Part shown: positions 31,896 through 40,928 of the stretch, piece by piece
Layout: each line of letters begins with the position of its first letter
Position numbering within the stretch: position 1 is the first letter of the stretch
Source: Nocardia rosealba
Lineage (GTDB): Bacteria; Actinomycetota; Actinomycetes; Mycobacteriales; Mycobacteriaceae
Length of the DNA: 64,000 nt
NCBI RefSeq assembly: GCF_020216065.1
Contig: NZ_JAIWNA010000006.1
Span: forward strand, 369,238 to 433,237
Reading direction: 5' to 3'
Position numbers and translations under genes: made by a program
The notes under the pieces: model-generated
What the model saw: only the letters and a program-made list of their open reading frames with translations
The model's database searches: none
Told to the model about the DNA's origin: nothing

Positions 31896-32117
31896 TCCCT
31901 TACCTCCCCTGAGTGGCGGCAATGGTTGCCTACCTGCGAATAAGTCTCCGGCACAACGGCTTCCGCATTCTTATTGCGGGCTTAACGATGTGCCCGATCG
32001 CCAGGGCGGCAGACCATCCGAGCGGTGGTCAAGGGGGCCTGATTTCGTGTTTCGGGGGAGCACACGCTAGAGTTCCTTCTCGCACCACGAGGCCCGGATC
32101 GGGCCGAGGACGTGCAC

Positions 32118-32190
32118 GCGGATGTAGCGCAGCTGGTAGCGCATCACCTTGCCAAGGTGAGGGTCGCGAGTTCGAATCTCGTCATCCGCT
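32118..32190 (+). tRNA. tRNA-Gly (GCC anticodon)
   Basis: A 73-base cloverleaf: acceptor GCGGATG pairs with CATCCGC (discriminator T), the anticodon stem CACC/GGTG encloses loop TTGCCAA with anticodon GCC, and GTTCGAATC forms the T-loop. CCA is not encoded. A terminator follows at once. Confidence 0.95.
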
Positions 32191-32195
32191 CAACG

Positions 32196-32221
32196 AAAGC
32201 CCGGCCTGGATGCCGGGCTTT
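32196..32221 (+). terminator. Terminator of the tRNA gene
   Basis: AAAGCCCGGC, loop CTGGAT, GCCGGGCTTT: a ten-base perfect stem ending in TTT, five bases after the tRNA. It may also serve the convergent gene ending at 32228. Confidence 0.8.
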
Positions 32222-32227
32222 CTGCTG

Positions 32228-33640
32228 TCAGTACCGGTTCAGGCGGTCACGCGTGAGTGGCGGCAGGAACTCGCCGATCAGCGTGCGGCGCCACCAGATT
32301 CGCTGCCCGAACAGTTCGGCCGGGGTGCTGAACTCGTATTCGTAGAGGTGGGCCCGCACATAGTGCGGCGGGGCGTCGGGGAAAGGGTTGGGACCGAGCA
32401 GGCGCAGGGTGTCGGGGTCGTTGCGCAGTAGCCGCGCGGTCAGCGGCAGCGCCCACGAGCGGGCGTAGGCGGGGGAGATCGCGGCGAACCACATCAGCCA
32501 GTCCAGGCGCAGGTGGTAGGGCGCGAACTGGCGTGGCATGCGACGCGGGTCGCCCGGTTTGCCTTTGAACGCGTATTCGCGCCACACGGTGTCGTCGGTG
32601 AGGTGGGTGTCGTCGGTGCCCTCCAGCACGATCTCGTAGCGGGTGCGGCCGATGGATCCGAACGCACCATAGGTGTTGACCAGGTGCAACGGGTCGAAGG
32701 AGGCATTCATCTGCTGATTCGGCGAGAGCATATTGCGCACCGGCCGGTAGCTGGCCACCACCACGACGGCCACGTAGGCGATGCAGACGCCGACGAACCA
32801 TCCGGGCGCAGCGGGTGCGGGCTGTCCGCCGGGCAGCGAAAGCGCGGTGGCGGCGAGCAGCAACGTCACCCAGTTCAGCCAGGCGAAATTGCCCGACAGC
32901 ACAAGCCACAGCTGGGTGACGATGACGATCGCCGCCGCGATACTCGCCACCGGCTGCGGTGCGAACAACCCGAACGGCACGATGAGCTGGGCGAAGTGAT
33001 TGGCCGCCACCTCCACCTTGTGCAGCGGTTTGGGCAGGTGATGGAAGAACCAGCTCAGCGGACCGGGCATCGGCTGGGTTTCGTGGTGGTAGTACAGGCA
33101 GGTCAGGTCGCGCCAGCACGGATCGCCGCGCAACTTGATCAGTCCGGCCCCGAACTCCACCCGGAACAACAGCCACCGCGCGGCCAGCAGCACGAGCAGC
33201 GGCGGTGCGACGGTGTCATTGCCGAGGAATATCGCCAGGAAACCGGCCTCGAGCAGCAATGATTCCCAACCGAAGCCGTACCACAGCTGACCAACGTTGA
33301 CGATCGACAGATACAGCACCCACAGCGCGAACCACAGCAGCATGCCCGCCCACAGCGGCACCGCGTCGGCCAGACCCGCCGCCACCGCGACCGCGAGCAC
33401 CACCCCCGTCCACGACACGGCGGCGAACAGCCGATCCGAATAGCGCAGATGGAACAGGCTCGGCGACCGCCGCCACGACGAGCGTTCGAGGAAACGCGGA
33501 ATCGGCAGCATGCCGCGCTCGCCGAGCAACGCCCGGAACTGGAGTGCGGCGGTGAGGAAGGCGACGGCGTAGATCACCGCCAGGCCGCGCTGGAAGATCA
33601 GCCTGCCGTACCAGTATTCCGGTGCCGCGAACCACTCCAT
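32228..33640 (-). CDS. Lipase maturation factor family membrane protein
   Basis: 470 residues from ATG 33640, seven bases after AGGAG. The N-terminal 300 residues contain about seven membrane helices. The LMF1-family hallmarks are present: LSIVNVGQLWYGFGWESLLLEAGFL, the LFRVEFGAGLIKLRGDPCW loop and the hydrophilic C-terminus with NTYGAFGSIGRTRYEIVLEG and FAPYHLRLDWLMWFAA. In vertebrates LMF1 aids lipase folding in the ER; the bacterial members are uncharacterised. It is followed by the tRNA terminator on the other strand. Confidence 0.88.
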   Translation of the reverse strand: MEWFAAPEYWYGRLIFQRGLAVIYAVAFLTAALQFRALLGERGMLPIPRFLERSSWRRSPSLFHLRYSDRLFAAVSWTGVVLAVAVAAGLADAVPLWAGMLLWFALWVLYLSIVNVGQLWYGFGWESLLLEAGFLAIFLGNDTVAPPLLVLLAARWLLFRVEFGAGLIKLRGDPCWRDLTCLYYHHETQPMPGPLSWFFHHLPKPLHKVEVAANHFAQLIVPFGLFAPQPVASIAAAIVIVTQLWLVLSGNFAWLNWVTLLLAATALSLPGGQPAPAAPGWFVGVCIAYVAVVVVASYRPVRNMLSPNQQMNASFDPLHLVNTYGAFGSIGRTRYEIVLEGTDDTHLTDDTVWREYAFKGKPGDPRRMPRQFAPYHLRLDWLMWFAAISPAYARSWALPLTARLLRNDPDTLRLLGPNPFPDAPPHYVRAHLYEYEFSTPAELFGQRIWWRRTLIGEFLPPLTRDRLNRY

Positions 33641-33674
33641 GCGCTCGCTCCTGGGAGATCTGCCCTCCGGTGGA

Positions 33675-34319
33675 CTACCCGGTGTCGTGCGTCGATAACA
33701 GGGCGGCGCGCAGTTCGCGCTCGTCCCATTGTCCGGCGACACCGGGCCGCACCCGCAGGTAATCGACGATCCGGTCGGTGTCCCACCCCTGACCTTCGCG
33801 TAGTCCGGCCCCGATCATGGCGAGATATCTGGCCGAAGGGGGCTGTACCTCAACAGCTTCGGGCAGCCAGGGGGCTGTGAACGTCAGGATCGGCACGCCG
33901 TCCTCGTCACCGAGATGGACGACGGTTTCGTAGCGGCCCGGCCCGAAGCGGACCCGTCCCTCCTCGACGACCCGTGACACGTCGAAGCCGTGGCCCGGCG
34001 TGCGGTACATCTCCTGGTCGAGCAGGTCGGCGAACTGGTCGAGGGTGAGCAGATACCCCCTGGCGACGGCACCGTTCGGCCACCCGGGTGCCGGTTGGTC
34101 GGTGTAGAAGGCGACGCCGCCGGTCCACACCGGGCTCTGCCAGGCGAAATACACGGTGCCGGGCACGGTGAGCGCGGTGGTCTTCGCGGGTGGGGTGGGA
34201 TCGCGGAAGCCTGCGTAGAGGTGGTCCGTGCCGGGTGGTGTGCCACCGAGCCGGTAGTAGTCGAAGCGGGCCGCGCACATGTTGGAGCCATATGCCGCAT
34301 ACCAGATCTGTTGTGTCAC
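33675..34319 (-). CDS. Gamma-glutamylcyclotransferase-like fold protein
   Basis: 214 residues from GTG 34319. The N-terminal YAAYGSNM is the phosphate-binding YGSN loop of the GGCT/AIG2-like fold, and a strand/helix pattern follows with LTLDQFADLLDQEMY in the usual place. This fold includes gamma-glutamyl cyclotransferases and unrelated amine cyclases; no substrate can be deduced. It lies 34 bases upstream of the LMF gene on the same strand, possibly co-transcribed. Confidence 0.8.
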   Translation of the reverse strand: MTQQIWYAAYGSNMCAARFDYYRLGGTPPGTDHLYAGFRDPTPPAKTTALTVPGTVYFAWQSPVWTGGVAFYTDQPAPGWPNGAVARGYLLTLDQFADLLDQEMYRTPGHGFDVSRVVEEGRVRFGPGRYETVVHLGDEDGVPILTFTAPWLPEAVEVQPPSARYLAMIGAGLREGQGWDTDRIVDYLRVRPGVAGQWDERELRAALLSTHDTG

Positions 34320-34578
34320 AGGCTCATTCCTGATCAGTCACGGTTCGAATGCCGAAGAAACGGATTGATCCACCCCTTCGATTGTCCCTGCGAGGGCGGG
34401 AAAACCGAAGGACGCAAGAATCTAGAACGTTCGGTCTGGAAACTGCCAGTCGGGACAGGCTGGGATCGACCGAAAACAATGCAGCGACACGAGATAACGG
34501 GGCTCGACTGTAACGGTTAGCCGCGTTCTGAACGAATGACCATTCGGTCGGGAAAGCCAAACGAGCGGAGATGTTTTC

Positions 34579-35292
34579 ATGCGTACAGTCCTCATGCTGG
34601 CAGCTGTTGTGGCATTGACCGGAGGGCTCACCGCTTGCGGCACCGAGTCGGGTTCGAGCCTGCCGAGCACTACCACTCAGCACTCGGCCACCTATGCCTC
34701 GCCCGCACCGAGCACGGGTCAGCCGTCCAGCGCACCTGGTGCCGGCTCACCTGGCGCGGGTTCGCCGGGGACAGGTTCGCCTGACGCGGGTTCGCCCGGC
34801 GCGGGTTCGCCGGGGGCGGGTAGCCCCGACACCCAGGCACCGGATACCCCGAAACCGACGGCCGCCCCGGCTCCGAGCAAGGATGGCTTCACCCCCGTCG
34901 ACGCGAGCAAGTTCCAGCTCGACGGCGGCCACTACTTCCGGTCACCGTCCGGGAACATCTACTGCGGCATCCTCACCCAGGCTCCCTACGGTGTCGGCTG
35001 TCAGCTGGCCTCCACGAACTACATTTCGCCGAAACTGCCGAACTGCACCGACGCCCCCGACCGCAAGGTCGCCGCGCACCTCTACCAGGGCAAGTCGGAA
35101 CTCCTGTGCACCAGCCAGGGCATCTTCGTCGGGATTCCACAGGACGGTTCGCCCGCAGGCGGCGTGGTGCTGAACTACGCCGAATCCCTCACCGTCAACG
35201 GCTACACCTGCAGCTCGTCCTCGCAGGGTGTCCGCTGCATGTCGGGTGGTCACGGTTTCGCGATCTCGGCCGACGACCAGCACACCTTCTGA
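34579..35292 (+). CDS. Putative lipoprotein with Gly/Ser/Pro repeats
   Basis: 237 residues. The signal peptide ends in the lipobox LTAC at about residues 17-20. A low-complexity linker follows, made of repeated five-residue units (GAGSP and variants, about 54-83). The C-terminal domain of 130 residues has six or more cysteines (YCGIL, VGCQL, NCTDA, LLCTS, YTCSS, RCMSG), suggesting disulfides in a surface domain. No family assigned. The 259 bases before it show no clear element. Confidence 0.78.
   Translation: MRTVLMLAAVVALTGGLTACGTESGSSLPSTTTQHSATYASPAPSTGQPSSAPGAGSPGAGSPGTGSPDAGSPGAGSPGAGSPDTQAPDTPKPTAAPAPSKDGFTPVDASKFQLDGGHYFRSPSGNIYCGILTQAPYGVGCQLASTNYISPKLPNCTDAPDRKVAAHLYQGKSELLCTSQGIFVGIPQDGSPAGGVVLNYAESLTVNGYTCSSSSQGVRCMSGGHGFAISADDQHTF
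34738..34827. repeat. Six 15-base in-frame tandem repeats
   Basis: Six 15-base units (consensus GGCGCGGGTTCGCC plus one base) encode GAGSP-type pentapeptides in the lipoprotein linker. Such repeats are prone to change copy number without breaking the frame. Confidence 0.7.
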
Positions 35293-35350
35293 GCTCGAAC
35301 GGCATCGCCACACGCCGGAGCTCGCGCTGCCGTGTGGCAGCGCCGCGGCA

Positions 35351-36124
35351 CTACCTCGGAATGTGGATGCCCGCCGCACGCAGCTTGGTCTCGACGAGGG
35401 CGCCGAGCACGCCCGCGGTCGAGGTGGGTTCGTGGCCGTGGTGGGCGATGAGCTGGTAGCGGGTCGCGGCCTCGGTGCGAGCCTGCATGGCGGTAACGAT
35501 TCTCAGATGCGCTGGGTGGGCGAGGTAGTGCTCGATCATCTCGGTGGCGAGTTCCTCGATGCGCGGATCGTCGGGTGCCCAGGCCGCGGCCTCGACACCG
35601 CGCCGCAGCAGGGCGACGAAATCCGGGTCCTCGATGGCGTTCTCGACATCGGCGAGGTAGTCGTCGAACCCGTCGGGGACCAGGGCCCGTGCCAGCACCC
35701 AGCCCTCCCTGGTCGCCGCGACCTCGGCCTCGGGAAAACCGAGGCTCGGCATCCGTTCGAGCATCGCGACCGCGCGGTCGGGCAGCAGGGCTCGGTTGCC
35801 GTCGCTGAGCCGGTGCAGGGTGTCGCGCCGGGCGGTCAGCTCCTCGATGCGCTCGGTGAGCTGACGCCCCACCTCGGCCAGGGCGGTGGCGAACTGGTCG
35901 GCGTCGGCGTCGAGCAGGGGTTCGATGTCGGCCAATGGCACCCCGGCGGCGGCCAGCGTCCGCACCTGGACCAGCCGCAACAGTTCGGCCGAGCCGTACC
36001 GCCGATACCCGGCACTGTCCCGTTCGGGCTCGGTCACCAGGCCGAGCTTGTGATAGTGCCGCACCGTCTTCACCGTGACACCGACGAACGCCGCCGCCTG
36101 TCCGATCGTCACCCCGTTCCGCAT
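35351..36124 (-). CDS. MerR family transcriptional regulator
   Basis: 257 residues. The N-terminal winged helix (TIGQAAAFVGVTVKTVRHYHKLGLV...YRRYGSAELLRL, about 6-55) is followed by a coiled coil and a 150-residue C-terminal domain resembling TipAS-type ligand binders without a metal-binding cysteine cluster. ATG at 36124, four bases after the stop of the serine hydrolase gene, so the two form one operon. The palindrome in the promoter upstream of the hydrolase fits a MerR target, so autoregulation is likely. Confidence 0.88.
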   Translation of the reverse strand: MRNGVTIGQAAAFVGVTVKTVRHYHKLGLVTEPERDSAGYRRYGSAELLRLVQVRTLAAAGVPLADIEPLLDADADQFATALAEVGRQLTERIEELTARRDTLHRLSDGNRALLPDRAVAMLERMPSLGFPEAEVAATREGWVLARALVPDGFDDYLADVENAIEDPDFVALLRRGVEAAAWAPDDPRIEELATEMIEHYLAHPAHLRIVTAMQARTEAATRYQLIAHHGHEPTSTAGVLGALVETKLRAAGIHIPR

Positions 36125-36128
36125 GCGC

Positions 36129-37268
36129 TCAGCTTGCCTTGTCCGCCACCGGGTTTCCCGGTTCGCCGGCGAACACGGCGTCGATCAGCGACTTCTGCGT
36201 CACCTGGAACGCCGGGGCCATTGTCATCTCCGCGTCGTCGACGAAGGTCAGGTACGCGGTCATGGTCACGCTCGCGTCGGGAGTGCTGTACATCAGTGTC
36301 GCGTAACCGGCGATCCCGCCGTTGTGGGTGATCAAGGTGGCGCCGCCCGCGGTTTCCTGCACGAACACCCCGAGCCCGTAGGGCATGCCGGGGATCCCGG
36401 TGTCGTGGGTTCGCAGCATCTCGGCCAGCAGCGGTTCGGGCAGCAGCGTGCCGTCGAGCAGGGCGCGGATGAAGGTGTGCAGGTCGGCGGTGGTCGAGAT
36501 CATGTCGCCGCCGGTGCAGACCCAGGACGGGTTGTGCAGGGTGACGTCGACGGTGTGCTGCTCGCCGCCGTCGCTGTAGCGGTAATAGGCGTGCGGGTGC
36601 GGTTCGGGCAGATCTGTCGAGGCGCCGGGCAGCACGGTGTCGGTCATGCCGAGCGGGCCGAAGATCAGGCGCTGCGCCTCCTCGGCGAGCGAGCGGCCGG
36701 TGACCTGCTCTACCAGCAACCGGGCGATGATGTAGTTGGTGTTCGAATAGCTCCACCCGGTCCCCGGCTCGAATCGCGCCGGCTTCGAGAGGGCGAGGTT
36801 CGCCAGGTCCTCCGGTCGGTAGGTCTCGAACCGCTTGTCGACCCACTCCTTGCCCGCGATAGTGGAGGGCACGCCGGGGACGATGGTGCCGTCCTCGTAC
36901 AGCTCGCCGGTGATGTTGAAGATTCCGCTGGTGTGCTGCAACAGCATTCGGACGGTGACCCGCTCGTCGAGTGCGTAGTCGGGCAGGTAGTGGATCGCCG
37001 GGACGTCCAGCTCGATCCGGCCCTCGGCGACCAGCCGCAGCACGATGGCGGCGGTGAAAGTCTTGGTGTTGCTACCGATTCGGACGTGACCATCGACGGG
37101 CGGCGGTGTGGTGACGCCGAGCTCACTTGCTCCCGCGCTGCCCGCCCACTCGCCGCGCTCGTCGTTCACCCGCAGTGACGCACCGACGAAACCGCTGTCG
37201 ACTATGCGCTCGATGAGTTCCTGGAGCTCCGGACGGTCCTGGGTGGCAAGGGTTTTCGTGTTCGACAT
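36129..37268 (-). CDS. Serine hydrolase of the beta-lactamase/penicillin-binding family
   Basis: 379 residues from ATG 37268, eight bases after AGGAG. The class C-type active-site triad is visible: S66-NT-K69 (GSNTKT), Y174-S-N176 (WSYSNTNY) and an HNG box (THNGGIAGY). The usual candidates are D-alanyl-D-alanine carboxypeptidase or esterase. There is no signal peptide, which points to a cytoplasmic esterase-like role or an atypical export path. A MerR gene follows after four bases, and a MerR-like palindrome and a CRP-like site lie in its promoter. Confidence 0.87.
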   Translation of the reverse strand: MSNTKTLATQDRPELQELIERIVDSGFVGASLRVNDERGEWAGSAGASELGVTTPPPVDGHVRIGSNTKTFTAAIVLRLVAEGRIELDVPAIHYLPDYALDERVTVRMLLQHTSGIFNITGELYEDGTIVPGVPSTIAGKEWVDKRFETYRPEDLANLALSKPARFEPGTGWSYSNTNYIIARLLVEQVTGRSLAEEAQRLIFGPLGMTDTVLPGASTDLPEPHPHAYYRYSDGGEQHTVDVTLHNPSWVCTGGDMISTTADLHTFIRALLDGTLLPEPLLAEMLRTHDTGIPGMPYGLGVFVQETAGGATLITHNGGIAGYATLMYSTPDASVTMTAYLTFVDDAEMTMAPAFQVTQKSLIDAVFAGEPGNPVADKAS

Positions 37269-37326
37269 GGTGATCGCTCCTCTTCGCGTATTCGGCTTTC
37301 CTGCCGCTGCGACCAAGGCTCCACCC

Positions 37327-37362
37327 TGACCTTAGGTCAACCACAAGAGTGATCTGGATCAC
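37327..37362 (-). promoter_or_regulatory. MerR-type palindrome and CRP-like site upstream of the serine hydrolase
   Basis: On the minus strand GTGATCCAGATCAC (37362-37349) fits GTGA-N6-TCAC, the core of CRP/GlxR sites. Ten bases later comes the perfect palindrome TGACCTAAGGTCA (37339-37327), overlapping a TTGACC that could be the -35 box. The arrangement suggests joint control by cAMP and the MerR protein encoded downstream. Confidence 0.5.
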
Positions 37363-37364
37363 CG

Positions 37365-37404
37365 AAAAAGCGGGGCGGCAAAGTATCTGCCGCCCCGCTC
37401 TTTT
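37365..37404 (-). terminator. Terminator after the copper operon
   Basis: AGCGGGGCGGCA (37369-37380) pairs with TGCCGCCCCGCT (37388-37399), with A-rich and T-rich flanks on both sides (AAAAAG and CTCTTTT). It follows the stop of the copper ATPase on the minus strand and separates it from the serine hydrolase promoter. Confidence 0.78.
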
Positions 37405-37411
37405 CGCGCTG

Positions 37412-39661
37412 CTACTGCGCGGTCGACTTGAACCGTCGCAGCCGCAGACTGTTGCTCACCACGAAGACGGAGCTGAATGCCATCGCGGCACCGGCAAGCA
37501 TCGGGTTGAGCAGGCCCGCCATGGCCAGCGGGATCGCGGCAACGTTGTAGGCGAAGGCCCAGAACAGGTTGCCCTTGATGGTGGCCAGGGTGCGACGTGA
37601 GAGGCGGATCGCGTCGGCCGCGGCCCGCAGGTCACCTCGCACCAGGGTGAGGTCGGCGGCCTCGATGGCCACGTCGGTGCCGGTGCCCATCGACAGGCCG
37701 AGATCGGCTTGGGCCAGGGCGGGTGCGTCGTTCACACCGTCACCGACCATGGCGACGACCTTGCCCTCGGCCTGCAACCGCTTGACCGTTTCCACCTTGT
37801 CCTGCGGCAGCACCTCGGCGATCACCTGTTCGATGCCGACCTCGGCGGCGATGGCGTTCGCCGCGCGGGTGTTGTCGCCGGTGAGCAGGATCGGGGTGAG
37901 GCCGAGCTCGCGGAACTGCGAGATGGCCTGCGCCGAGGTCGGTTTCACCGCGTCGGCGACCACGAGCACGCCGCGTGCCTTGCCGTCCCAGCCGATCGCC
38001 ACGGCGGTCTTGCCTGTCGATTCGGCGTCGGCCATGGCGGTGGCGAGGTCGTCACCGAGGGGTTGGGACCAGTCGGCCAGCAGCCGGGCCCGGCCAACGA
38101 TCACGGCGTGACCGTCGACGACACCCTGCACGCCGAGACCCTCGATATTGGCGAAACCCTCCACCTCGGGCAACGTTCCGGCATCGCGTGCGGCCTTGGC
38201 GATCGCCTGGGCGATCGGGTGCTCCGAGGAATCCTCCAGCGCACCGGCCAGTTCCAGCACGCGGGCGCGCTCTTCACCCTCGGCGGGGATCACGTCGAGC
38301 AGGGTCATCTTGCCGGTGGTGACGGTGCCGGTCTTGTCCAGCACGATGGTGTCGACCTTGCGGGTCGATTCCAGCATCTCGGGGCCCTTGATGAGGATGC
38401 CGAGCTGGGCGCCGCGTCCGGTGCCGACCATCAGTGCGGTCGGGGTGGCCAGGCCGAGGGCGCACGGGCAGGCGATGATGAGCACCGCGACTCCGGCGGT
38501 GAACGCGGCGGCGATGGAACCGCCTGTGCCGAGCCAGAACCCGAGGGTCGCGACGGCCAGCGCGATGACGATCGGGACGAAGATGCCCGAGATCTTGTCG
38601 GCCAGTCGCTGGGCCTGTGCCTTGCCGGTCTGGGCGTCCTCGACCATCTGCGCCATCTGGGCGAGTTGGGTGTCGGAGCCGATTCTGGTGGCGCGCACCA
38701 GGAGTCGTCCGCCGACGTTGACGGTCGCGCCGGTGACGGTGTCGTCCACGCCGACCTCCACCGGCACCGATTCGCCGGTGAGCATGGCGGCGTCGACAGC
38801 GGAACTGCCCTCGGTCACCACACCGTCGGTGGCGATCTTCTCACCGGGGCGGACGACGAACACATCACCGACGGCCAACTGCTCCACCGGGATTCGTGTC
38901 TCCACGCCGTTACGCACCACGGCCACGTCCTTGGCGCCCAGCTCGAGCAGCGCCTTCAGCGCGGCACCGGCGCGGCGCTTGGACCTGGCCTCGAAGTAGC
39001 GTCCGGCCAGGATGAACGTGGTGACGCCCGCGGCGGCCTCGAGGTAGATGCTGCCGGTGCCGTCCATCCGGGCGATGGTGAATTCGAACGGGTGCGTCAT
39101 GCCCGGTGTGCCCGCGGTGCCCCAGAACAGGGCGTACAGCGACCACCCGAACGCGGCGAGCGTGCCCATCGACACCAGGGTGTCCATGGTCGCGGTGCCG
39201 TGCTTCAGATTGGTCCACGCCGCCTTGTGGAACGGCAGCGCGCCCCAGATCACGACCGGTGCGGCCAGGGTGAGCGAGAGCCACTGCCAGTTGGTGAACT
39301 GCAGGGCGGGGATCATCGCCATCGCGATCACCGGGACGGTCAGGACCAGCGACACCAGCAGGCGGGTGCGCAGCGACGCGGTCGGGTCGTCCTCGGTGGG
39401 CGCGTCGGTGGTCTCGGGCTGCTTCGGGGCGGGCAGTGCCGCGGTGTAGCCGGCCTGCTCGACGGTGGCGATCAGTTCCTCGGGGGACACGTCACCGGTG
39501 ACATCCACGCGCGCCTTCTCGGTGGCGTAGTTGACGGTCGCGGTGACGCCGTCGAGCTTGTTGAGCTTCTTCTCGATGCGGTTCGCGCAGGAAGCGCAGG
39601 TCATGCCACCGATCACCAGTTCTACCTGGCCGGTGCCCGGTGGGTGTGTCACGGCGGTCAT
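37412..39661 (-). CDS. copA: Copper-translocating P1B-type ATPase
   Basis: 749 residues. It pumps Cu+ out of the cytoplasm using ATP. An N-terminal heavy-metal domain has C22-xx-C25 (GGMTCASCANR). Eight membrane helices surround the C398-P-C400 ion site. The actuator domain has TGES at 295-298; D442 (LDKTGTVT) is phosphorylated, and MVGDGVNDAPAL is at the hinge. It is last in the operon copZ - His-rich protein - copA, with gaps of only 20-56 bases. Mycobacterial CtpV/CtpA are similar. Confidence 0.95.
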   Translation of the reverse strand: MTAVTHPPGTGQVELVIGGMTCASCANRIEKKLNKLDGVTATVNYATEKARVDVTGDVSPEELIATVEQAGYTAALPAPKQPETTDAPTEDDPTASLRTRLLVSLVLTVPVIAMAMIPALQFTNWQWLSLTLAAPVVIWGALPFHKAAWTNLKHGTATMDTLVSMGTLAAFGWSLYALFWGTAGTPGMTHPFEFTIARMDGTGSIYLEAAAGVTTFILAGRYFEARSKRRAGAALKALLELGAKDVAVVRNGVETRIPVEQLAVGDVFVVRPGEKIATDGVVTEGSSAVDAAMLTGESVPVEVGVDDTVTGATVNVGGRLLVRATRIGSDTQLAQMAQMVEDAQTGKAQAQRLADKISGIFVPIVIALAVATLGFWLGTGGSIAAAFTAGVAVLIIACPCALGLATPTALMVGTGRGAQLGILIKGPEMLESTRKVDTIVLDKTGTVTTGKMTLLDVIPAEGEERARVLELAGALEDSSEHPIAQAIAKAARDAGTLPEVEGFANIEGLGVQGVVDGHAVIVGRARLLADWSQPLGDDLATAMADAESTGKTAVAIGWDGKARGVLVVADAVKPTSAQAISQFRELGLTPILLTGDNTRAANAIAAEVGIEQVIAEVLPQDKVETVKRLQAEGKVVAMVGDGVNDAPALAQADLGLSMGTGTDVAIEAADLTLVRGDLRAAADAIRLSRRTLATIKGNLFWAFAYNVAAIPLAMAGLLNPMLAGAAMAFSSVFVVSNSLRLRRFKSTAQ

Positions 39662-39717
39662 GGGATGCTCCGATCGTTTCCTGATATCGATTCTTGCTGA
39701 AGGTTTGCGGGTGGTGC

Positions 39718-40647
39718 TCAGTGGCCGTGGCCGGGGGTGCCGTGGTCGGCTGGTGCGCTGGTCGGGGCGGGAGTGCTCGCACCCGACTGGGCGACGCGCA
39801 GGGTGAACTCGGCGGTGCGGACCACGCCCTGGTGCTGGAAGTCGAGGAACAGGCGGTAGTCGCCCGCGCTCGGCGCGTTCACCACGAAGTCGATGCCGGG
39901 ACCGGCCGGTGTCACGCCGTCGCCGGGTGTGCCTTCGGGGTGAACGTGCAGGTAGGCGAGGTCGGCGGCGCGCAGGGCGACCAGGTGGCCGTAGGCGCCG
40001 AGGTAGGGCTGCAGGTCGGTGACCGGGGTGCCGTTGCGGCTCACCGACAGCGTGACCTTCGAGGACTCGCCAGGCTTCACGGTTCCGTTCAGCGCGACGG
40101 TGTACTCGCCGACCTTGGCGGTGGTCGCCGGGGCGGGCAGCGCCTGCACGTCGTAGTTGCCTGCCACGCGCAGGTCGGCGCCGAGGGTCAGGTTCGACCC
40201 GCCCGCCGGGGTGAAGTCGGCGAACACCCGGTAGTCGCCCGCCCGGCTCAGGTTCAGCGGCACCGACCAGGTGCCCGCGGCGTCGAGAACCGGGTGGACG
40301 TGCTGGAAGGCGGCCATGTCGCGGCGGACCACGATCAGGTGCAGGTCCTTGTCGTGGCTGGTCTTGTACTCGGTGAGCGGTGCGCCGGTCGCGTCGAGGA
40401 TGCGGAACGAGACGGGCGTCTGCGCCGCGCTCTTCACGACCGTCGTGTCCAGGGCCAGTGTGTAGCCCTGGTCGGTGACCAGCAGGCCACCGGGCAGGTC
40501 GCCGGCCGGTGCCGCCGCCGCGTGCTCCCCGTGCCCGGCCGGAGCCTGCGTGGGCTCCGGACCGACCAGGGCGCCGACACCCAGAGCGATCCCGAAGACC
40601 GCCGCGAGGCCGAGGGTGAATCCGGCGAACTTGCCTGTTGCGTTCAT
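39718..40647 (-). CDS. His-rich extracytoplasmic protein of the copper operon
   Basis: 309 residues. A single N-terminal hydrophobic helix (about 7-28) anchors or exports it. A His-containing linker (GHGEHAAAA) follows, then two similar beta-sandwich domains (LHLIVVRRDMAAFQHVHP and GHLVALRAADLAYLHVHPEG repeat the same motif). The C-terminus ends in HGTPGHGH. The duplicated HLHVxxxHVHP pattern and context suggest periplasmic metal binding or delivery. Co-transcribed between copZ and copA. Confidence 0.82.
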   Translation of the reverse strand: MNATGKFAGFTLGLAAVFGIALGVGALVGPEPTQAPAGHGEHAAAAPAGDLPGGLLVTDQGYTLALDTTVVKSAAQTPVSFRILDATGAPLTEYKTSHDKDLHLIVVRRDMAAFQHVHPVLDAAGTWSVPLNLSRAGDYRVFADFTPAGGSNLTLGADLRVAGNYDVQALPAPATTAKVGEYTVALNGTVKPGESSKVTLSVSRNGTPVTDLQPYLGAYGHLVALRAADLAYLHVHPEGTPGDGVTPAGPGIDFVVNAPSAGDYRLFLDFQHQGVVRTAEFTLRVAQSGASTPAPTSAPADHGTPGHGH

Positions 40648-40667
40648 CGGGATGCTCCGTTTCGGGT

Positions 40668-40868
40668 TCAGTCTGCGAGCTGGAAGCCGGCCGCGGTGAC
40701 GGCGTCGGCGAGGGCGGTGCGGTCGGGGGTGGCGCCGTCGATGGTCACCGAGCCTGCGGCCAGGTCGACCTCGACGCCGGTGACGCCGGGCAGGGCGCCG
40801 ACCTTGTCGCGCACCTTGTTGGTGCAGCAGCCGCAGGTCATACCGGTGACGGTCACGGTGGTGCTCAT
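40668..40868 (-). CDS. copZ: Copper chaperone (heavy-metal-associated domain)
   Basis: 66 residues, one ferredoxin-like HMA domain with C12-GC-C15 (GMTCGCCTNKV). It delivers Cu+ to the ATPase and to regulators. ATG 40868 is the natural start; an ATG at 40901 would add 11 residues, but it lies inside the operator. It is first in the three-gene copper operon, with a CsoR-type operator and a TTGACA-TATGGT promoter directly upstream. Confidence 0.92.
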   Translation of the reverse strand: MSTTVTVTGMTCGCCTNKVRDKVGALPGVTGVEVDLAAGSVTIDGATPDRTALADAVTAAGFQLAD

Positions 40869-40897
40869 GCTGTTCTCCTCTTTTGTCGTCATCATTA

Positions 40898-40928
40898 CCA
40901 TACCCCCCTAGGGTAGGTTGTCAAACCT
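40898..40928 (-). promoter_or_regulatory. CsoR-type copper operator and promoter of copZ
   Basis: The core TACCCCCCTAGGGTA lies at 40901-40915; on the minus strand it reads TACCCTAGGGGGGTATGG, nearly the Bacillus CsoR operator (TACCCTACGGGGGTATGG). It sits between TTGACA and TATGGT (16-base spacing), so bound apo-CsoR would block the promoter. No csoR gene is in the window. Confidence 0.75.

Noticed and set aside
31896..32117. A riboswitch or small RNA before the tRNA
   Set aside because: I could not find any conserved block or stable hairpin with T-run; nothing to support a call.
37709..39700. A 663-codon open frame on the plus strand opposite the copper ATPase gene
   Set aside because: It is a mirror of the codon bias of copA in GC-rich DNA: the product is a His/Gly/Asp-rich mix without domains, and the minus-strand gene has all P-type ATPase motifs.
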